DNA from: Oscillospiraceae bacterium
GTDB lineage: Bacteria > Bacillota > Clostridia > Oscillospirales > CAG-382
Assembly: GCA_015064895.1 (NCBI GenBank)
Contig: SVRI01000001.1
Span: 300,043 to 364,042 of the forward strand
Direction of reading: 5' to 3'
DNA: 64,000 nucleotides
The notes under the pieces are model-generated. The model did not search any database. It saw only the letters and a program-made list of their open reading frames with translations, and was not told the origin of the DNA. A program made the position numbers and the translations under genes. Shown here piece after piece: positions 26,307 to 33,797 of this stretch. How positions within the stretch are numbered: the stretch's first letter is position 1; each line of letters starts with the position of its first letter.

Positions 26307-26340
26307 ATCCCGACTGCCAAAAAGGCGGTTGGGATTTCTT
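26307..26340 (+). terminator. Terminator of the isomerase-nagB operon
   Basis: ATCCCGACTGCC/GGCGGTTGGGAT stem with AAAAA loop, followed by TTCTTTT. Confidence 0.85.
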
Positions 26341-26350
26341 TTGCGTTTTA

Positions 26351-26379
26351 TTGACATTTTTCTTTTGGTGTGATACAAT
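26351..26379 (+). promoter_or_regulatory. Promoter of the InlB-repeat protein gene
   Basis: TTGACA, 17 bp, TACAAT, 31 bp before the ATG. Confidence 0.8.
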
Positions 26380-26409
26380 ATCCAGAGTATTAATTCACGG
26401 AGAGTATTG

Positions 26410-28797
26410 ATGAAAAGAATAAAGCAAACCATTCTATTACTTGTTTTGACAATTTTAATATGTACCGTGACAGCTTTTGCACAAAGTCCTGAAATAACCG
26501 GCACTTCCGTGCGTATAGAAGAGCCTGTCGGCATTCGTGTGATTGCTGAAATCGGCGCAGACTTTGCCGAAAGCTCTGTCGAAGAATATGGTTTTCTTGT
26601 TGCCCGTAAGGTGTTTCTTACTAAAGACGGTCTTGAAAATACAGACCTGACACTGGACAGCGGTGTCCGTTACACGAAGGGCATTTCGTATGGATTTGAA
26701 AACGGAGAGCCGGTCGACCGCTTCTTTGACAAAAACGATGAGATAGTTGCTTTTGCTGCAAATGCTCACGGTGTACCCGAACGTTTTTATTCCGAATCAC
26801 TTGTAGTACGTCCTTATGCCGTTTTGAAAGACGGCAGTGTAAGTTACGGTGCTCCGACTCAAACGAGCATTTACGGCGAAGCCAAAAAACTTGCCGCCGA
26901 TACCGACCTTTATGAGTCGCTGTCAAACGAACAAAAAGCGTTAGTTTACGGTGTTATACTTGCGGTTGAGGGCGAGCCTTATATCCTTAACAGGGACGAT
27001 TTTCGGATTGTACTTTCAAGCGAGGTTGTCAAGAACGAGAACCCTTCATATTCTGTAAGTTACAAGCTTTTTAACCCATTTACAGGGGAGATTCTTGAAA
27101 GTGTCAAGGGAAGAAAGAGATCTAAAATTCGCAGTGAAATCGACGAAATGCTTTTGTCTTCCGGCTGTATTGTCCCCGTGTATGACGGTGTTGTTCAGGA
27201 CACAACAGAGGGGTATGTTGTTGGCAACATTTCCGATTTTGTACCTATGTGGATTGGAAATACCGACCTTGACGAAGGCAGAATATACCTCTCGGTATAC
27301 GATAAAACCCTTGCCTGCAAGGACTGTATAGGTGAATATATATCGGAAAATCCGATGTCTGTATCGGCCAACATCAATACACCCGTGTCCGTTTTTGGCG
27401 GAAAACTTGAAAATCCGCAGTTTGCTTTGTCGGATATGACAAGGGTTGTCTCAAAGGATAAGTCCCTTCTTTGCCGAAACGGTGATGTTTACTCCGACTA
27501 TGTAAAGGCATATGTTTCGATTGATGCAAGCCAAAATGCCGAATATATTATTGTTATTTCGGATACAGACGAAAGTATAACAGATGAAAAGTGTCAAAAA
27601 CACACATTTTTTGACGTAAGCTTTTATATTGACGGTGAGCTTTACGAAACAAGAAGCGTGCTTTTCGGCACAAGCACAAGTCTTCCCGAAGTTCCCGAAA
27701 AGGACGGCTACACCTTCCTCTACTGGTCGCAGTCTGAGAACGGCGAGGCGGTAAATGTTGAATCGGAAGTGATTACTCAAAGCACAACTTATTACGCCGT
27801 ATTTGAAAAAAATCCCGTTTACTATGAAGTAAAGTTCATAGTAAACGGCGAGGAATATGCGTCACAGCAGGTACTTGAGGGCGAGTGCTCTACACTTCCG
27901 CAAACTCCCGAAAAGGACGGCTACACCTTCCTTTACTGGTCGCAGTCTGAGAACGGAGAGCCTGTAGACGTCGAATCAAATGCAATAACCCAAAACACCT
28001 CATACCATGCCGTGTTCAAGAAAAATCCCGTATACTATGAAGTAAAGTTTACGGTAGACGGCGAGGAATATGTTTCCGTACAGGTGCTTGAGGGTGAGTG
28101 TCCTACACTTCCGCAAGAGCCTCAACTTGAAGGATATGCCTTCCTCGGCTGGTCTATATCTGAAAACGGAGCAGTTGTATATCCCGAAGACATCCCTGTA
28201 AATTCCGATGCAGTATACTTTGCCGTATTTGAAAAGCTGATAGTCTACCACAGTGTTACATTTATTTTTGACGGACAGATACTCACAGAGTATAAAGTAC
28301 TGTCGGGCGATGCGGTAAATGCACCCGAAAATGTACCCGAAACGGCAGAGGAATATAAGTTTATGGGCTGGTCAATGGAAAATGACAATGACAGAACAGG
28401 CATTATTGATGTTTCTTCCGTTACCATTGAAAGCGATACGGTTTTCTATTCCGTAATTATAACAAATCCCAACTCCGAGGAATTTATGCTCAAGATTAAC
28501 AAGGGATATGATGAGCTTGACAAAATCAAGCGAGTTACGGGAAACGCAAAGAAGGCACTTACCTTAATCAGAGATACCATTAAACTTGTCATCGATGATG
28601 CAAACGATTTCAAATATGTCGACCGAAACTATGTAATTGACATTTACGGCGATAAAATCGAGGAAGTTAAAAAGATAATCAAGGTAGATATGACAGAAGC
28701 GGAAAGAAGCCAGTTTGCAAATCTCATAAAGAGTAACGTAACAGACGAGGTTGAAGAATTCCTCAAGGTTTACTTCAAATTCACCATAGAAATATAA
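26410..28797 (+). CDS. Secreted multidomain protein: GIRF module, S-layer-type tail module, four InlB B-repeats
   Basis: 796 residues from ATG 26410 (GGAG seven bases upstream). Signal peptide ends near AFAQ. Residues ~30-185 hold the module I call GIRF (VRIEEPVGIRV, EYGFLVARKV, LVVRPYAV, SYGAPTQTSIYGEAKKL), also found at the C-termini of the 50789 and 55874 proteins. Residues ~190-385 match the C-terminal tails of both S-layer proteins (YKLFNPFTGE, YSDYVKAYVSIDAS, NAEYIIVI). Then come four InlB/Listeria-Bacteroides-type B-repeats to ~660 (GYTFLYWSQSENGE), two of them nearly identical in DNA with a 213-bp period, and a helical C-terminus. No SLH, LPXTG or dockerin, so how it stays on the cell is unknown. 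Confidence 0.85.
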   Translation: MKRIKQTILLLVLTILICTVTAFAQSPEITGTSVRIEEPVGIRVIAEIGADFAESSVEEYGFLVARKVFLTKDGLENTDLTLDSGVRYTKGISYGFENGEPVDRFFDKNDEIVAFAANAHGVPERFYSESLVVRPYAVLKDGSVSYGAPTQTSIYGEAKKLAADTDLYESLSNEQKALVYGVILAVEGEPYILNRDDFRIVLSSEVVKNENPSYSVSYKLFNPFTGEILESVKGRKRSKIRSEIDEMLLSSGCIVPVYDGVVQDTTEGYVVGNISDFVPMWIGNTDLDEGRIYLSVYDKTLACKDCIGEYISENPMSVSANINTPVSVFGGKLENPQFALSDMTRVVSKDKSLLCRNGDVYSDYVKAYVSIDASQNAEYIIVISDTDESITDEKCQKHTFFDVSFYIDGELYETRSVLFGTSTSLPEVPEKDGYTFLYWSQSENGEAVNVESEVITQSTTYYAVFEKNPVYYEVKFIVNGEEYASQQVLEGECSTLPQTPEKDGYTFLYWSQSENGEPVDVESNAITQNTSYHAVFKKNPVYYEVKFTVDGEEYVSVQVLEGECPTLPQEPQLEGYAFLGWSISENGAVVYPEDIPVNSDAVYFAVFEKLIVYHSVTFIFDGQILTEYKVLSGDAVNAPENVPETAEEYKFMGWSMENDNDRTGIIDVSSVTIESDTVFYSVIITNPNSEEFMLKINKGYDELDKIKRVTGNAKKALTLIRDTIKLVIDDANDFKYVDRNYVIDIYGDKIEEVKKIIKVDMTEAERSQFANLIKSNVTDEVEEFLKVYFKFTIEI

Positions 28798-28800
28798 TAG

Positions 28801-28828
28801 AAGCACACCGCTTTGGCGGTGTGCTTTT
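28801..28828 (+). terminator. Terminator between convergent genes
   Basis: AAGCACACCGC/GCGGTGTGCTT stem, short loop, TTTT; convergent with the XRE gene. Confidence 0.88.
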
Positions 28829-28831
28829 CAG

Positions 28832-29074
28832 TTATCTGATTTCTTGCTCAAGGTTGTCAAACTCGGGTGTTGAAAAGAATTCTCCCAGAGTTATTTCCAG
28901 ACCGTCACAGAATTTCTTTATGGTTCTTATGGATATTTCACGTCTTGATTTGTCCATCATGCTGTAGGCTGTTGACGGAGTTACACCCGAAATGTTTGCA
29001 AGCTCATTGATTTTTATATTTCTTTCTTCACATAGTTGAGTAAAGCGGTTTACCACTGCGTCTTTTATGTCCAT
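28832..29074 (-). CDS. XRE-family HTH transcriptional regulator
   Basis: 80 residues from ATG 29074, which has AGGAGG eight bases upstream; the track start at 29131 covers the operator. One Cro/C1-type helix-turn-helix (INELANISGVTPSTAYSMM, then ISIRTIKKFCDGLEITLGEFF), the usual small stand-alone form. Divergent from the HtrA-like gene with a large palindrome between them, so it probably represses itself and perhaps that operon. Confidence 0.92.
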   Translation of the reverse strand: MDIKDAVVNRFTQLCEERNIKINELANISGVTPSTAYSMMDKSRREISIRTIKKFCDGLEITLGEFFSTPEFDNLEQEIR

Positions 29075-29108
29075 TTTTTTAATCCTCCTTAGTAATATTG
29101 TAAAAAAT

Positions 29109-29140
29109 ATTACGTTTTTGCGTATACGCACTTGCGTAAT
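29109..29140. promoter_or_regulatory. Nested 32-bp palindrome, candidate XRE operator
   Basis: ATTACG-N4-TGCGTATACGCA-N4-CGTAAT: a perfect 12-bp palindrome within an outer 6-bp inverted repeat sharing the same centre (29124.5). Lies 35 bp upstream of the XRE start, over its expected promoter. Confidence 0.65.
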
Positions 29141-29214
29141 AGATGGACTTGTGATAAAATAATGTAAAAATACACGTATATGTTGTATTTTGCAAACAAT
29201 TAACCATTAGTTGA

Positions 29215-29243
29215 TTGACATACAAGTGTATAGATGATATACT
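29215..29243 (+). promoter_or_regulatory. Promoter of the HtrA-like operon
   Basis: TTGACA, 17 bp, TATACT, 30 bp before the likely start codon. Confidence 0.8.
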
Positions 29244-29272
29244 GAAAATATTAAAACCGAGGAGATGATTTT

Positions 29273-30391
29273 ATCAAAAACAGCAGAAAAGCAGTTGCCT
29301 TGATTCTGGCAGTATGCTCTATACTATTACTAACCTCTTTTGAAAGCGCAGATGTTAAGGTATACGTAAACGGAATGAGAGTAAATCAGCCGGCATATAT
29401 ACAGGACGGCTCCACATATATTCCTCTTCGTGCCGTTAGTGAAACTATGGGAGCAGAGGTTGAGTGGGATGCAAAAACACGAAGTGTGTACGTTTCCTAT
29501 ACCGAAGACGATGCCGTTTCAAAACTTGTTGAGGATGTCAGCAAAAGCGTTGTTACAATAGTGGGAAACTATGACGGCGACGGCGATGTATATAAGTATA
29601 ACAACCCAACAGCACACGGAAGCGGTGTTATATATAAGAGTAACGGATATATTATTACGAATGCCCATGTTGTGGAGAACATCAAGAATCTTACTGTTGT
29701 ATTGAATGACGGTCAGAGTCTTGCCGGAAAGGTGCTTCTTTCCAGTACCGAAGCAGATCTTGCGATAGTAAAAATAGATAAAATCGGCTTGAGTCCTGTA
29801 AAATTCGCAGAAAAGAGCACTATTCTTTCGGGAAAAACGGCTATTGCCATCGGGACACCTATTTCTCTTACCATGAGAAACACCGTAACCAAGGGTATTG
29901 TAAGCGGCTGTGACGTTGCGCTTCCCGATTCACACTATAAGCTTATTCAGACCGATGCTGCCATAAATCCCGGCAACAGCGGCGGGCCTCTTGTAAATGC
30001 AAAGGGTGAGCTTATAGGTATCAACTCCTCAAAGTTTGTAAGCACCGACATTGATAATATCGGCTTTGCAATTCCCGTTGATACGGTGAAGCACGTCATT
30101 TCCCTATATGATAAATACGGAAGATTTACTATTCCCGATCTCGGTTTTTCCTTCGATGAGAGCTGGGAGGCAAAGATAGGTCTTCCCACTAAGAAGGGGC
30201 TTATCGTCAAAAAGTCCGATGCAGATATTATTCCTGTGGGAGCTGAAGTTACAAAGGTTGGCGGTGTTGAGGTTCACAGCATTGCCGACTATAACGAGGC
30301 AATAAAGGTAAAGTATGACATGGATGTAAATGTGATATCTGTTACTTATATTCATAACGGCGAAACAGTTGAAACAAAAATTTACGGATAA
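29273..30391 (+). CDS. HtrA/DegP-like serine protease with copper-amine-oxidase-N domain, apparent ATC start
   Basis: About 372 residues. The track starts at TTG 29300, but the frame is open back to 29255 and reading from ATC 29273 gives (M)KNSRKAVALILAV, a proper signal peptide with GAGGAG eight bases upstream; from 29300 the basic n-region would be missing. Residues ~30-75 are a copper-amine-oxidase-N-like wall module (VYVNGMRVNQPAYIQDG, FIPLR-type STYIPLRAV). The trypsin-like domain has its triad in ITNAHVV, EADLAIVK and NPGNSGGPL; the last ~90 residues look like a degenerate PDZ domain. Expected role: extracellular protein quality control. The start could also reflect a base error (ATG read as ATC). 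Confidence 0.88.
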   Translation: MKNSRKAVALILAVCSILLLTSFESADVKVYVNGMRVNQPAYIQDGSTYIPLRAVSETMGAEVEWDAKTRSVYVSYTEDDAVSKLVEDVSKSVVTIVGNYDGDGDVYKYNNPTAHGSGVIYKSNGYIITNAHVVENIKNLTVVLNDGQSLAGKVLLSSTEADLAIVKIDKIGLSPVKFAEKSTILSGKTAIAIGTPISLTMRNTVTKGIVSGCDVALPDSHYKLIQTDAAINPGNSGGPLVNAKGELIGINSSKFVSTDIDNIGFAIPVDTVKHVISLYDKYGRFTIPDLGFSFDESWEAKIGLPTKKGLIVKKSDADIIPVGAEVTKVGGVEVHSIADYNEAIKVKYDMDVNVISVTYIHNGETVETKIYG

Positions 30392-30409
30392 ATCAAAAGG
30401 AGAAAAAAG

Positions 30410-32296
30410 ATGAAAAAATTATCAGCATTTATTTTGGCAGCACTCTTGCTTATGACCTTTGTTTTTGCGGAAGATGCGGCAGACGAAAAAGTTAATGACG
30501 GCAGAGTTGAAATTGAATTCTGTGTCGGAGATGCAACACTTCTCATAAACGGCGAGGAAGTTACCGTTGAGAAGCCCTATGTTGTTGGCGAAGGTGTGAC
30601 ACTTGTACCCGTAAGAGTTATTACCGAGGCTTTTGGAGCAGAGGTTGGCTGGGAAGCATCTACCAAGACAATTACGCTTGAATATCCCGATGTAAGTATT
30701 GTTCTTCAGATAGGCAATCCCACAGCTGAAATCAACGGCAGAGCCGAAACTCTCCTTTCAGCTCCCGAGCTTACCGAAAACGGTTTTACAATGGTTCCTC
30801 TCCGTTTCATCTCGGAAAACTTCGGTGCAGAGGTGGGCTATGACAACGATACTAAGAGAATTACAGTTGTCAAAGAAACACTTGAAGAAGGAAACACCAT
30901 TGAAGGTGCCATTGAAAACAAGTATATAGGCGACAGCTATTACGGCTGGAGCATGGAAAACCCCAAGGATATGTTTCTTGATTACAGATCCTTTGACGGT
31001 ATGGAGACATACTTCCTTGATGACGAAGATTGCTGGATTGATATTTGCGTTTATCCTATCGATAAAGAATATGATTTTGACGACGATTTCGAATCATGGA
31101 AGAATCACTTTGAAGGCTTTACACTAATGAAGGCGGATAAGGATGATTCGGACGAAAATCATAAAACAATGCATCTTCAGGCAAAGAATAAGTATGTTTT
31201 CAGTGATGTATACGTTGTAGTAACAGATAAATATATTTATATGGCAGACGGCGGTTTTGTACCTGAATGTGCAAACAAGGATGAGTTTATGAGAATCCTT
31301 TCCACCTTCAAAACAGAGTATGAGGGTGAGGATATATACGACCTTTCCACTGTAAAGGACGGAATGAGAACATATGAAAACGAAGATATGAAGTTCTCGG
31401 TAGATATCCCCGAAAGCTTTGTTATGTCATCTGATGAGAGCGCAGTAAATGATTTCACATTTGTTTCTTCCGATCCCGAAGACAGCTATACCAATATTAA
31501 CATTAACATTTACTCCAAGGACAGTGTTAAGAGTGCAGAGGAGTTTGCAAAAAGCGAACAGCCCCGTGCCAAGGAGATTTATAACGAAAACATCAGCAAG
31601 GTAAGCGAGGTTGTCGAAAAGCAGTACGAAAACTTTACCGCTTACGAATATAGTCTTGACATTGAAACTGAGTTTTTCAACATTACTGCCGTTGATGCAT
31701 ATTTCGAACTGGGAGAATATGTTTACAACATCAGTTGCTCCGTTATGTACGACAATGAAGAGGAAAAGGCATATCCCGAAAAGATACTTTCCGGCTTCAA
31801 GGCAGAAGAACTTGACTTTGATGAAGTAGGTACAATTCTCTATACAGGTGCAAAACGAGAAGGTGTAACAGAAGTAGATGATATTCTCGGATGCAGTTTT
31901 GAAGTGCCCAAGGAATATGAGAAAATGACGTTGTCAAGCACCGGCGGCATTTATTCTGTACACAATGTAGGTGTATTTGCAATTATTGTGAATACAAGCG
32001 TAAAGTATACAAAGAGTGTATATAACGAATTTGTTGAAGGATTTGAGTTCCAGATTTCAAAGACAGAAAACACTGAAATTATTCAGGCTGCAAAGAATAA
32101 AACAATTGGCGGAAAAACATTCAAAAGCATCATCTATAAGCAGACAGAAGGAAATGTAGCCGCATATTCCGAGGTTTATTTTATTGTAGAAGACGGTGTT
32201 ATTTATATATTCCAGTCTACACTGCCTGATATTATTTATTCAGAAAGCTTGAGAAACGAGACAACTGAAATTCTCAGATCCATCGAATTCAATTAA
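30410..32296 (+). CDS. Secreted protein with two copper-amine-oxidase-N-like repeats, otherwise unknown
   Basis: 628 residues. Signal peptide (LLLMTFVFAED), then two copper-amine-oxidase-N-type repeats at ~45-100 and ~105-165 (LVPVRVITEAFGAEVGWE; MVPLRFISENFGAEVGYD), a module thought to hold proteins at the Gram-positive cell surface. The remaining ~450 residues are acidic with two similar ~150-residue stretches of unknown fold (SVDIPESF and SFEVPKEYEKMT begin comparable blocks). AAAGGAG precedes the ATG and only 18 bp separate it from the protease gene, so the two form an operon and may work together outside the cell. Confidence 0.85.
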   Translation: MKKLSAFILAALLLMTFVFAEDAADEKVNDGRVEIEFCVGDATLLINGEEVTVEKPYVVGEGVTLVPVRVITEAFGAEVGWEASTKTITLEYPDVSIVLQIGNPTAEINGRAETLLSAPELTENGFTMVPLRFISENFGAEVGYDNDTKRITVVKETLEEGNTIEGAIENKYIGDSYYGWSMENPKDMFLDYRSFDGMETYFLDDEDCWIDICVYPIDKEYDFDDDFESWKNHFEGFTLMKADKDDSDENHKTMHLQAKNKYVFSDVYVVVTDKYIYMADGGFVPECANKDEFMRILSTFKTEYEGEDIYDLSTVKDGMRTYENEDMKFSVDIPESFVMSSDESAVNDFTFVSSDPEDSYTNININIYSKDSVKSAEEFAKSEQPRAKEIYNENISKVSEVVEKQYENFTAYEYSLDIETEFFNITAVDAYFELGEYVYNISCSVMYDNEEEKAYPEKILSGFKAEELDFDEVGTILYTGAKREGVTEVDDILGCSFEVPKEYEKMTLSSTGGIYSVHNVGVFAIIVNTSVKYTKSVYNEFVEGFEFQISKTENTEIIQAAKNKTIGGKTFKSIIYKQTEGNVAAYSEVYFIVEDGVIYIFQSTLPDIIYSESLRNETTEILRSIEFN

Positions 32297-32308
32297 TTTA
32301 AAAATAAG

Positions 32309-32339
32309 GAACCTGCTCTTAAAAGGGGCAGGTTCTTTT
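32309..32339 (+). terminator. Terminator of the HtrA-like operon
   Basis: GAACCTGCTC/GGGGCAGGTTC stem followed by TTTT. Confidence 0.85.
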
Positions 32340-32351
32340 GCAGAATGTATT

Positions 32352-32374
32352 CCGTCATTATTGACGGCTTTTTT
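32352..32374 (+). terminator. Second terminator hairpin
   Basis: CCGTCA/TGACGG stem, TTAT loop, then CTTTTTT; a tandem backup 13 bp after the first. Confidence 0.75.
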
Positions 32375-32389
32375 ATTTCCAAAATTCTG

Positions 32390-32418
32390 TTGACTGAAAC
32401 GCCAAATAGGTGTATAAT
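32390..32418 (+). promoter_or_regulatory. Promoter of the His-rich GTPase gene
   Basis: TTGACT, 17 bp, TATAAT, 72 bp before the ATG. Confidence 0.8.
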
Positions 32419-32489
32419 GATAATTAGTAGAAATATACACAAAATGGATACGTATATATGTTTGAAAAACGCGAAAGGATTGAAGAAAA

Positions 32490-33629
32490 ATGACAAAGAT
32501 TGATATTTTCTCAGGTTTTTTGGGTGCAGGCAAAACAACGCTTATAAAGAAACTCATTTCCGAAGGCTATAAGGGCGAAAAGCTTGTCCTTATCGAAAAC
32601 GAATTCGGCGAAATAGGTATTGACGGCGGATTTCTTAAGGAAGCAGGCATTCAGATAAACGAAATGAACTCGGGCTGTATCTGTTGCAGCCTTGTGGGCG
32701 ACTTTTCTAAAGCTTTAAAGCAGGTTATTGAAGAATACAGCCCCGACAGAATCCTCATTGAACCGAGTGGTGTCGGCAAGCTTTCCGACGTTATAAAGGC
32801 AGTAAAGGACGCTGAAATTCACGGTGCAGAGCTTGGTGCTTTCACAACCGTTGCAGATGCTACAAAGTGTAAGATTTACATGAAGAACTTCGGCGAATTT
32901 TATAACGACCAGATTGAAAATGCATCTACCATTTTCCTCAGCAGAACAACAGGCATGGCACAGGAAAAGATTGATAAGGCGGTAGAGCTTCTTCGTGAAA
33001 AGAACCCCACAGCCGTTATCGTTACAACAGACTGGGACAAACTTACGGGTGAGCAGATGATAAAGGCGATGGAAGAACGCAAGACCATGGAAGAACACCT
33101 CCATGAGCTTGAAGAAGAACATAAGCACCATCATCACGACCACGACGAGCATTGCAATTGCGGTTGCCATGACCATGAGCATCATCACCATGACCATGAC
33201 GAACATGAACATCACCATGAACACCACCACGACCACGACGAGCATTGCAATTGCGGTTGTCATGACCATGAGCATCATCACGACCATGAAGAACACGATG
33301 AGCATTGCACTTGCGGCTGTCATGACCATGACCACCACCATCACCACCACGCAGATGAAGTGTTCACAAGTGTAGGTGTTGAAACAACTCATAAGTTTAC
33401 AAAAGAACAGATAGAAAATATCCTCGACAGCCTTGACGATGAGCACGAATACGGCATTGTTTTAAGAGCCAAAGGCATCGTTGAAAACGAGGACGGAAGC
33501 TGGATTCACTTTGACTATGTACCCGGATGCCCCGACGTCAGAGAGGGCAGTGCCGACATCATCGGCAGAATCTGCGTAATCGGTTCAAAGATTGACGAGG
33601 GTAAGATAAAGGAATTATTCGCACTTTAA
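32490..33629 (+). CDS. COG0523/CobW-family GTPase with large His/Cys-rich insert
   Basis: 379 residues. G3E GTPase core: Walker A FSGFLGAGKTT, ENEFGEIGID switch, metal-site motif GCICCSL, and EPSGVG. Residues ~205-290 are an insert of His, Asp, Glu and Cys with three copies of a HDEHCxCGCHDH unit; two copies are almost identical in DNA with a 93-bp period. The C-terminal ~90 residues form the small CobW-C-like domain. COG0523 proteins load or store metals (Zn, Ni, Co) in client proteins; the insert should bind several metal ions. It is followed by a second, degenerate GTPase of the same family. A zinc or nickel role is inference from the family and insert. Confidence 0.92.
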   Translation: MTKIDIFSGFLGAGKTTLIKKLISEGYKGEKLVLIENEFGEIGIDGGFLKEAGIQINEMNSGCICCSLVGDFSKALKQVIEEYSPDRILIEPSGVGKLSDVIKAVKDAEIHGAELGAFTTVADATKCKIYMKNFGEFYNDQIENASTIFLSRTTGMAQEKIDKAVELLREKNPTAVIVTTDWDKLTGEQMIKAMEERKTMEEHLHELEEEHKHHHHDHDEHCNCGCHDHEHHHHDHDEHEHHHEHHHDHDEHCNCGCHDHEHHHDHEEHDEHCTCGCHDHDHHHHHHADEVFTSVGVETTHKFTKEQIENILDSLDDEHEYGIVLRAKGIVENEDGSWIHFDYVPGCPDVREGSADIIGRICVIGSKIDEGKIKELFAL

Positions 33630-33641
33630 TATGATTTTTAA

Positions 33642-33771
33642 CAATCCTCCCGTCAGTCTGCGACTGACACCCTCCTTTGCACAAGGAGGGCTTGCTTGGG
33701 ATTCGGCTCCCTTGTGTAAAGGGAGCTGTCATTGATATGAAATAGCAATGACTGAGGGATTGTGATTGCAT
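33642..33771. repeat. MITE-like palindromic repeat (copy R2)
   Basis: Terminal inverted repeats ACAATCCtCCcGTCA-like at the left and TGACTGAGGGATTGT at the right. Inside are hairpins GTCAGT/ACTGAC, CCCTCCTT/AAGGAGGG, GCTCCCTT/AAAGGGAGC and TCATTG/CAATGA. It occupies the gap between the two GTPase genes. Confidence 0.7.
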
Positions 33772-33797
33772 ACTATACAATTTTGAGAGGTAGAAAT

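Noticed and set aside
33103-33375. 90-codon Thr/Met-rich ORF in another frame of the His-rich region
   Set aside because: Out-of-frame reading of the His repeat.
32715-33446. 243-codon minus-strand ORF over the His-rich GTPase
   Set aside because: The Met/Val-rich 'membrane' look comes from reading CAT/CAC codons backwards.
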